This document shows positions 58,376 to 64,000 of a DNA stretch of 64,000 bases, in pieces. The notes beneath the pieces are model-generated. The model was not told the DNA's origin and searched no databases. It saw nothing but the letters and a program-made list of their open reading frames with translations. How positions within the stretch are numbered: the first letter of the stretch is position 1; every line of letters starts with the position of its first letter. The position numbers and the translations under genes were made by a program. The DNA is from Distichodus sexfasciatus (lineage: Eukaryota > Chordata > Actinopteri > Characiformes > Distichodontidae). The stretch lies in assembly GCA_032718565.1 (NCBI GenBank), contig JAVGVS010000043.1:1422595-1486594 (forward strand), written 5' to 3'.

Positions 58376-58470
58376 TGAAAGTTCTGTTCTTAGGAACAAA
58401 TCAGGGTCCATTTCAGTACATGTTCTCCTTGTATTATGTATGCAACAAATAAAGAATCTTGAACCTTGAA
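58376..58470 (+). mobile_element. LINE 3' tail (AATAAAGAATCTTGAA)
   Basis: Ends ACAAATAAAGAATCTTGAACCTTGAAG, matching the inverse of 20272-20345. It is likely the end of the LINE interrupted by the L2. Confidence 0.5.
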
Positions 58471-60230
58471 GCGATTCTGGATACGGCACACGTGGCACTG
58501 CGATTGCATCACTTACTCACTCCTACAAATCTCTACTCAGAGTTCTCATTTTGTTTCACTTTTAGTGGTGGCCTTGCCCAATTTATGGATCTGTGTCTGA
58601 CACGTCTCACAATTCTTCTGTCTTAAATTGCTCTCGGTCCTATTTGGTTGTGCGCTGCGTTGAGAAACGGAGGGTTGCGTAGTGAAGCCTGAATTGTGCT
58701 TTCGGCGACCAGCGAGCACTTTCTACGTGGATCAGGTTGCGCTATCTTTACAATGACTTTGGCAGTTTATAGTGAGCTTGTCTTTCTCCTTTTCTCACCG
58801 CACCCCACCCCTTTCTCTCACCACAAATCCCTCCACGCCCTCCGCTTGTCATAAATCACGAAAGCCCTCGTCACCACAACCCATTCTTATAATGTGGCCC
58901 TGCCAAAAGAATGGTCTGTCATTTCTATGGTTAAATTCAATCCCGTCCACTTGAACATGCATCGACAGGGACCCAATGAGACGGAAGCATCATTCATCAC
59001 CGATGGAGCTGCCTCTTTGTGCGTGCACGCATTTGTGTATGAGTGTGTGTGTGTGTGTGTGAGAGAGATCGAGTTTGTGCGCCTGCGTGTGTGTTGCGGC
59101 CCAGATTTTCTCTCGCAGACTCAGAGGGGAAGATGATGGAAGCGCGACGTGAGCAGCAAAGCAATCGAGCGGTTAAGCCTCCCGTTAGACGCTGCGAGAT
59201 TAGGATTTTTTTCCACCCTCTTTTCACAGAGGGGTGGGGGGTGGGGGGGAACCACAAGCGTTGTCTGTCTCGCTTTTTTTTTTCCTTCTTTTTTGCCTCC
59301 TTACTGCTGCTAAACCCCGCATCCACCCCACTGTGTTCCAATGCCGGCAATTTCAGGGTCGCCGTGGGGCAGGCTGCTAAATAAAGAGAATAAGAGGTCA
59401 GGTCATACACCTGTAAATCCACCCCGGCCTGCCTGCCTTCTTTTCCCCATAATTTAAGACTCAAAACAAGGGTGGAGATTTAGAGGCGATGCGTGACGCA
59501 TATACACTCAGTCCGTAGATGTTTTCTGGGGGTTTTTATACCGTCTTAGCAAAGATAAATGTGATCTAATGCAGGGTCAGCACCTCGGAAAAACACACGT
59601 CTTAAGACTTAAACTGGGTGTTTTTTGCTCTCAGTCTTTCGAGATGCGTATTTATATTTAAAGAATTGAAAAAATATATATATGGATATTCTGACAGCAG
59701 CCATAAAAACGTAGTGCTGGCCTTTTCTTCCCCCTTCCTCCTTTTTTTCCCCCTTTGTCTAATGTAGCTTATATAATTGATGACAAATCATGCATCATTT
59801 ATTCGGTTCGTTCAAAGGGAATGTGGAGAAATGTGACATTCTTCCAAAAACAAAGACGGTGAAAAAGAGAACGTATTAATGTCCCCCCATCCCCACTTTC
59901 CCAATTGATCATGTCTGTTTAGTCATTATTTTTCAATCCATCCAGATACTCTCCTCAATCATCATTTTCTATATATGCACCTTTTTTCCCCTATCAGCTG
60001 GAAATTGATGCCGGCTAACGTAATGGCTTCTGATAGCTGCAATTTGTCATTGTGTTGTTCAGCTGTGGACTCTCCTCTCAGTGGCATCTGCACCGTGCCC
60101 GTTGCTCTGCCCATTTCCATATTTGAGGTAGGAAGTGAGTGTGGGGCATTGTTCTAGAGTGTGATTGCTTGAACCTGTTGGTTTGTTACCTTCAAAGGCC
60201 ATGTTCAACCAGACTATTCACGTTTAGGCC
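58471..60230. other. Single-copy non-coding region
   Basis: A short (TG)n lies at 59044-59061. 59500-60150 has balanced sequence and may be conserved regulatory DNA (CGGCTAACGTAATGGCTTCTG near 60011). No coding frame supported. Confidence 0.35.
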
Positions 60231-60749
60231 ATTATCACCAGTGTTGGGAAGGTTATCCCACTACAGAATACAGAATACATGCCCTAAAATGTCATTTGTG
60301 ACATATTCTGCTAGATTACTGAATGTGAGTAATGTATTCTGAATATTTTGGGTTACTTCCACATTGTCTTGCTTTTTACAAATGTATGAATCTGGCAATC
60401 ACACTCTTCACAGCCATATTCACACAGTCTTTCTTCTTTTAATGTGAAGTGTTGTCTGAATTTCTAAGACGGACATGTGTTTCTGTCCTGGCGCTGTGGT
60501 GCTGGTTCTAGTTCCGACTCCTCCATCGTGTGTTTGCGGCAACTTGCGTTAAATGGACGTTTACCCTAGAATCTTTGGTTGTGTGTTCTGAAGGGCTTCC
60601 GGTAACGAACGGAATTGCCGAAATTTATTAGAGAGAGAATAAAAATGTGAAACAGAAAAATACTGTCATGTAACTCATTATTTTTAACAATGTAACTTAC
60701 CATCTATAATTCCGATTACCATCTATTTAAACGGTAACTGTAACGGAAT

Positions 60750-61137
60750 TGGGGTGGTGCAGTGGTTAGCGCTGCCGCCTCACAGCGAGAAGGTCCTGGG
60801 TTCGATCCCCGGGTCGGCGGTGGGGCCTTTCTGTGTGGAGTTTGTATTCTCTTCCCGTGTTTGCATGGGTTTCCTCCAGGTGCTACGGTTTCCTCCCACA
60901 GTCCAGAAGCATGTGATATGGGTTAATTGGTGCATCTAAATTGGCCCCGTAAGGTGTGAATGTGAGTGTGATTGTGTGAGTGTGTGTGCCCTGCAGTGTG
61001 TTGGCGCCTGCCCAGGGTTGTTCCCCACTTTGTGCCCGTAAATTCTCAGGATAGGCTCTGCCCCCCAACCCCCACTGCCCCCACCCCTGCGACCCCAGTT
61101 GGGACTGAGCGGTTCGGAAAATAAATGAATCAATGAA
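60750..61137 (+). mobile_element. SINE-B inserted inside an hAT, 11-bp TSD
   Basis: GGTGGTGCAGTGGTTAGCGC head, (ATGA)-like tail AATAAATGAATCAATGAA. TGTAACGGAAT (60739-60749) and TGTAATGGAAT (61138-61148) are the two copies of the hAT target. Because the host element is otherwise continuous across the gap, this copy gives firm full-length boundaries for the SINE-B family (about 388 bp here). Confidence 0.92.
60799..60809 (+). promoter_or_regulatory. Pol III B-box in SINE-B
   Basis: GGTTCGATCCC matches the internal pol III B-box consensus, with an A-box-like TGGTGCAGTGG 34 bp upstream at 60755-60765. The spacing fits a tRNA-derived promoter. Confidence 0.6.
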
Positions 61138-61218
61138 TGTAATGGAATGCAGTCGCCCGTAATTTGTACTCTGAATATGTTACGTTGGTATTCCGTTTCT
61201 CCCGACACTGATTATCAT

Positions 61219-63880
61219 AGAACGTAAGTTTAGGAATTCTCTGTTTTATGCTGGTTAAGGGCTGTCATTGTTGTAATTTTGTTTAGGCCAGCGGTCTTGT
61301 GATGGATAAGGAAACAAAGATGGATTGTGTGAAGAGCCTTCCTCATCAACAACTAGATATAAACCTCAGATTTGATCTGAGGTGATGTGTTTGATTAGGT
61401 GACTGGTGTCATATCCTGGTTTATTTCACTGTTATAGTTTAAGCTATGAAGCGTAGTGCCTTAATTCTTTTCCTCCTGTATTTTGTTACTATTTTAATAT
61501 GCAGTTTAAGTCACTGTAGCATGTTCAGGTTCTTGTTCTTATTGTAGTTATTGCTGCAATTTCAGCAAGAATAAATCTTCATGATAACATCTCAATTTTT
61601 TGGCCCTGCAGTTTCTAAGGAGGCTTCAGTAATAAACATCTGGAGGTTCAGATCAATATTGCTTAACCCATGCAAGGCCCAGACCTCGACCCCAACCCCG
61701 ACTCTGACCCTGACACTGAACCCTGACCTCGCATACAATACGAGCACAAGTTCATATCAGCCCCGATGAATGAGGAGGATCAACCACCACCAGTAACAAA
61801 GGGTGGTCAAGGGCTTTTTGAGTATAGCTGTAACGATTGTGGCTAGAAGCGTATGCTCTAAAGTGAATGTAATTCATAGCACATACATCATTGAAAGGTT
61901 ACCCTGATAGCTAGAGGTCCATCAGTTCCACATGCATGTCCTTCTTTCCACCTTATCCAGAAATGATGTTGATATTTATGTTGCAACTATTTTTAATTCT
62001 GATTTTTATTGTTACTTTTGGATCTTTTATGACCAGCTGTGACCTTCCGAAATGGCAGTCCTCGTGTATTCGCCCAAGCTTAATGGCAAACAAAGCCGAG
62101 CTTTAGATTATGAAACATGTGAAATGTTAATATTGAGCACAAGAAATCCATCGCTCCTAATAATGGATAAATAAACAGATTGTAGTTGCAAAAAGGTCAA
62201 TTACTCTGTTGATTTTCTCTGTTTCAATTTCACATTTAAATCTAGTCAATAGCCTCAATATCAATAGCTAGTGGAGGGCCTCGCTCCACTGTGAGACAGC
62301 AAAAAAAGAAAAAACAGAGGAGAGAAATGTCTTTCCACCTTGCGGCATGATGTGTGACCAGAATCAATGCTTTTTCTTTGGCCCCTCACTTCTGACCGGC
62401 AGAGGTAAGGGACTCGCAAACCGTATGCCTCCTTATTGGAATTATATATCTGTTTTTATGCATTACTGATGTGCCTATCTCCGAAATATTTACATTATCC
62501 AGGACACGGGCAGTGGGAGAGTTTGCAAAGTGCCCGCAATCTAAAAACAATAAAGCGCAGTCTCTGCTTTTATGGCTGCCATTTGATGAAATGACTGGAG
62601 GCGAAAGATGATTTTATTGCCTGAGCCGAGGGCAGTTCTGACTCTGTCACCAAGGCTTTTTAGAGTCATTTTTATGTATTGTGTTTTAATGTGGTCTCGC
62701 GGTGAATGCCGTCTTTGAGGAGTGAGTGTGTTGCCTGTTATGATGAATCACTCAACGTCGCTGAACTTTTCAACACAACCTGTGAGTCTGTCTATCTTTC
62801 CGGCTCTGCGGCTGCACGCTGGTCCTGGTTCTCTCGCTTCACTGTAGGTGGGACACTAGCGAGCCCCCGAAATGAAAATCTCAACTAAAAGCGTTAAGAC
62901 TAATGTTGGTACCCCGATAAATAAATTACCCTATAGGCCATCATTAATAGAAAGATAATTGCAGCTTTGCTACTGCTTACCGCTTCACATTTAATTTCTC
63001 ATTTTACACGTTGAGATAAAGTATCCAGGAGTAGCGTACCACACGTTAGAACCCCAAAACATTTTATTTTTGCTGTGGAACATTCGCCGCCTTTTTACAC
63101 CGACAATTAAATGATAAACATCTATGCGGTTTGGTTGGCTGTCTGGCCCCTTAATAAAGATAACTGATGTTTTGCAACCCGACGAGCTAAAACCATTACA
63201 TTCCCCTCACACTGCGGGACCTCTTCGATAACAATATCTTGAGTTCCAGCAGAGCACTAGATCACGAGGGAGCTTAAGCACCCCGACTATTTGGGTACAA
63301 TTCTGCTACAGAGAGATGGCTGGCAGGCATCCTCTAATGCCCCTTCTAATGACACCGTTATAACAAGAGGCTAAGCACTTTAGAATGAAGTCTGCGAGAG
63401 AGAGGGAGGGAGCAGGGGAAGTGAGAGAGAGAGAGAGAGAGAGAGAGGAAGAGCACAAATGAAAAGTGATAACACACTCAGTGGTTGTGCTCAAAGCTGG
63501 AGGAGTGATGCTAGTTGTCTTGGTGATGTGGGCCGCCCTCAGATCTAACTGTCTCCATAACAACCCCGTTTGGTCTGCTATATTTATGGGCCACCTCTGA
63601 AATGGCTTTTTTTTTCAAGCGGTTCTCTTTTCTGACCGACTCTTCTGTACTGGCTGAAGATTTTACACCATCTGCCACCAAGTGTCAGTCATACGCAAGC
63701 TAAGTCTTCCCCCCGTCATCTGGGTTTCAGTCACTTGTCACAGCACTGGAACGTCTTCAGCTCTGCTTGAGTATGCGCTGGTATCAGAAAGGGAGTATAC
63801 AAATGTGGAAAATAAATGTGAAGATTACAGAACCGTTTTAAATTCTTCAAGAAGGGAATGTACAATGCTTGATTGGTGTT
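61219..63880. other. Single-copy non-coding region
   Basis: A degenerate C-rich CCCTGA/CCCCGA repeat lies at 61676-61730 and (GA)n at 63420-63448. 62030-63350 is balanced, AT-core-rich sequence and a candidate for conserved elements. No coding frame supported. Confidence 0.35.
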
Positions 63881-64000
63881 GGACGGCATGGTAGCACGGT
63901 GGTTTAGCGCCGTCACCTCACAGCAAGAACGTCCCGGGTTCAATCCATATGTGTGCTCTGGTTTCCTCCCACAGTCTGAAAACATGCACTGTAGGGGTGA
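63881..64000 (+). mobile_element. SINE-B, cut by the window end
   Basis: GGACGGCATGGTAGCACGG head and GGGTTCAATCC (B-box-like). About 80 bp after the B box are deleted, so that GTTTCCTCCCACAGTC follows almost directly. It continues beyond the window. Confidence 0.8.

Larger units (their letters stand above)
60239..61210 (+). mobile_element. hAT-type element, CAGTGTTGGG family, with nested SINE-B
   Basis: Starts CAGTGTTGGGAAGG and ends TTTCTCCCGACACTG. Flanking octamers ATTATCAC (60231-60238) and ATTATCAT (61211-61218) differ at one base. Removing the SINE-B leaves an element of about 573 bp collinear with 8341-8977. Confidence 0.9.

Overview
This window looks like a stretch of teleost fish nuclear genome, and almost all of it is non-coding. 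The evidence is the repeat content: 5'-truncated L2-type LINEs ending in short ATGTAA-like tails, Tc1/mariner deletion derivatives, many hAT-type elements with 8-bp target-site duplications (TSDs), tRNA-derived SINEs with pol III A/B-box heads, solo LTRs with 5-bp TSDs, and long CA, TA and GA microsatellites. No host gene exon, bacterial feature or structural RNA gene could be supported. The species cannot be fixed from the sequence alone.

The centrepiece is a 6.8-kb decayed two-gene DNA transposon at 6701-13469, bounded by inverted repeats of about 335-380 bp. Its + strand carries a five-exon gene whose frame can be followed across every splice junction. It encodes a 281-residue protein ending in a HECT ubiquitin-ligase C-lobe with the catalytic-type cysteine. 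Its - strand carries, tail to tail, a DDE integrase-fold transposase with one intron, two frameshifts and three premature stops. Later insertions sit inside the element: two inverted MITE copies, a 637-bp hAT and a perfectly delimited solo LTR. The whole element lies between two direct copies of a CA-rich minisatellite segment.

Layout. 1-2830: purine-rich low-complexity DNA, a tRNA-derived SINE and unassigned sequence. 2690-5278: CA-rich minisatellite, probable remnants of another DNA transposon (a possible YqaJ-element exon and a THAP-like exon), and a 675-bp hAT/MITE. 6322-14030: minisatellite plus the two-gene transposon. 15370-16870: two adjacent inverted SINEs and a 640-bp hAT. 18091-20506: an hAT containing an L2 LINE, a Tc1 and a LINE tail. 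22000-24500: SINEs, a TA array, an L2 fragment and a 780-bp purine tract. 26000-33400: mixed MITEs, SINEs and a Tc1 derivative. 37175-39099: stacked hAT-type elements. 41750-46050: SINE, Tc1 derivative, LTR-like block, SINE. 47739-52746: hATs and a second solo LTR. 56500-58470: SINE plus two LINEs. 60239-61210: an hAT with a SINE nested in it. 63881-end: a SINE cut by the window edge. Between these lie single-copy non-coding stretches, some of which may be conserved regulatory DNA.

Three tRNA-derived families recur and are given local names here. SINE-A has a TGGCGTAACGG-type head and an AATAATCACTCAC end. SINE-B has a GGCGGCACGGTGG head and an (ATGA)n tail. SINE-C has a tRNA-like head and an L2-like tail.
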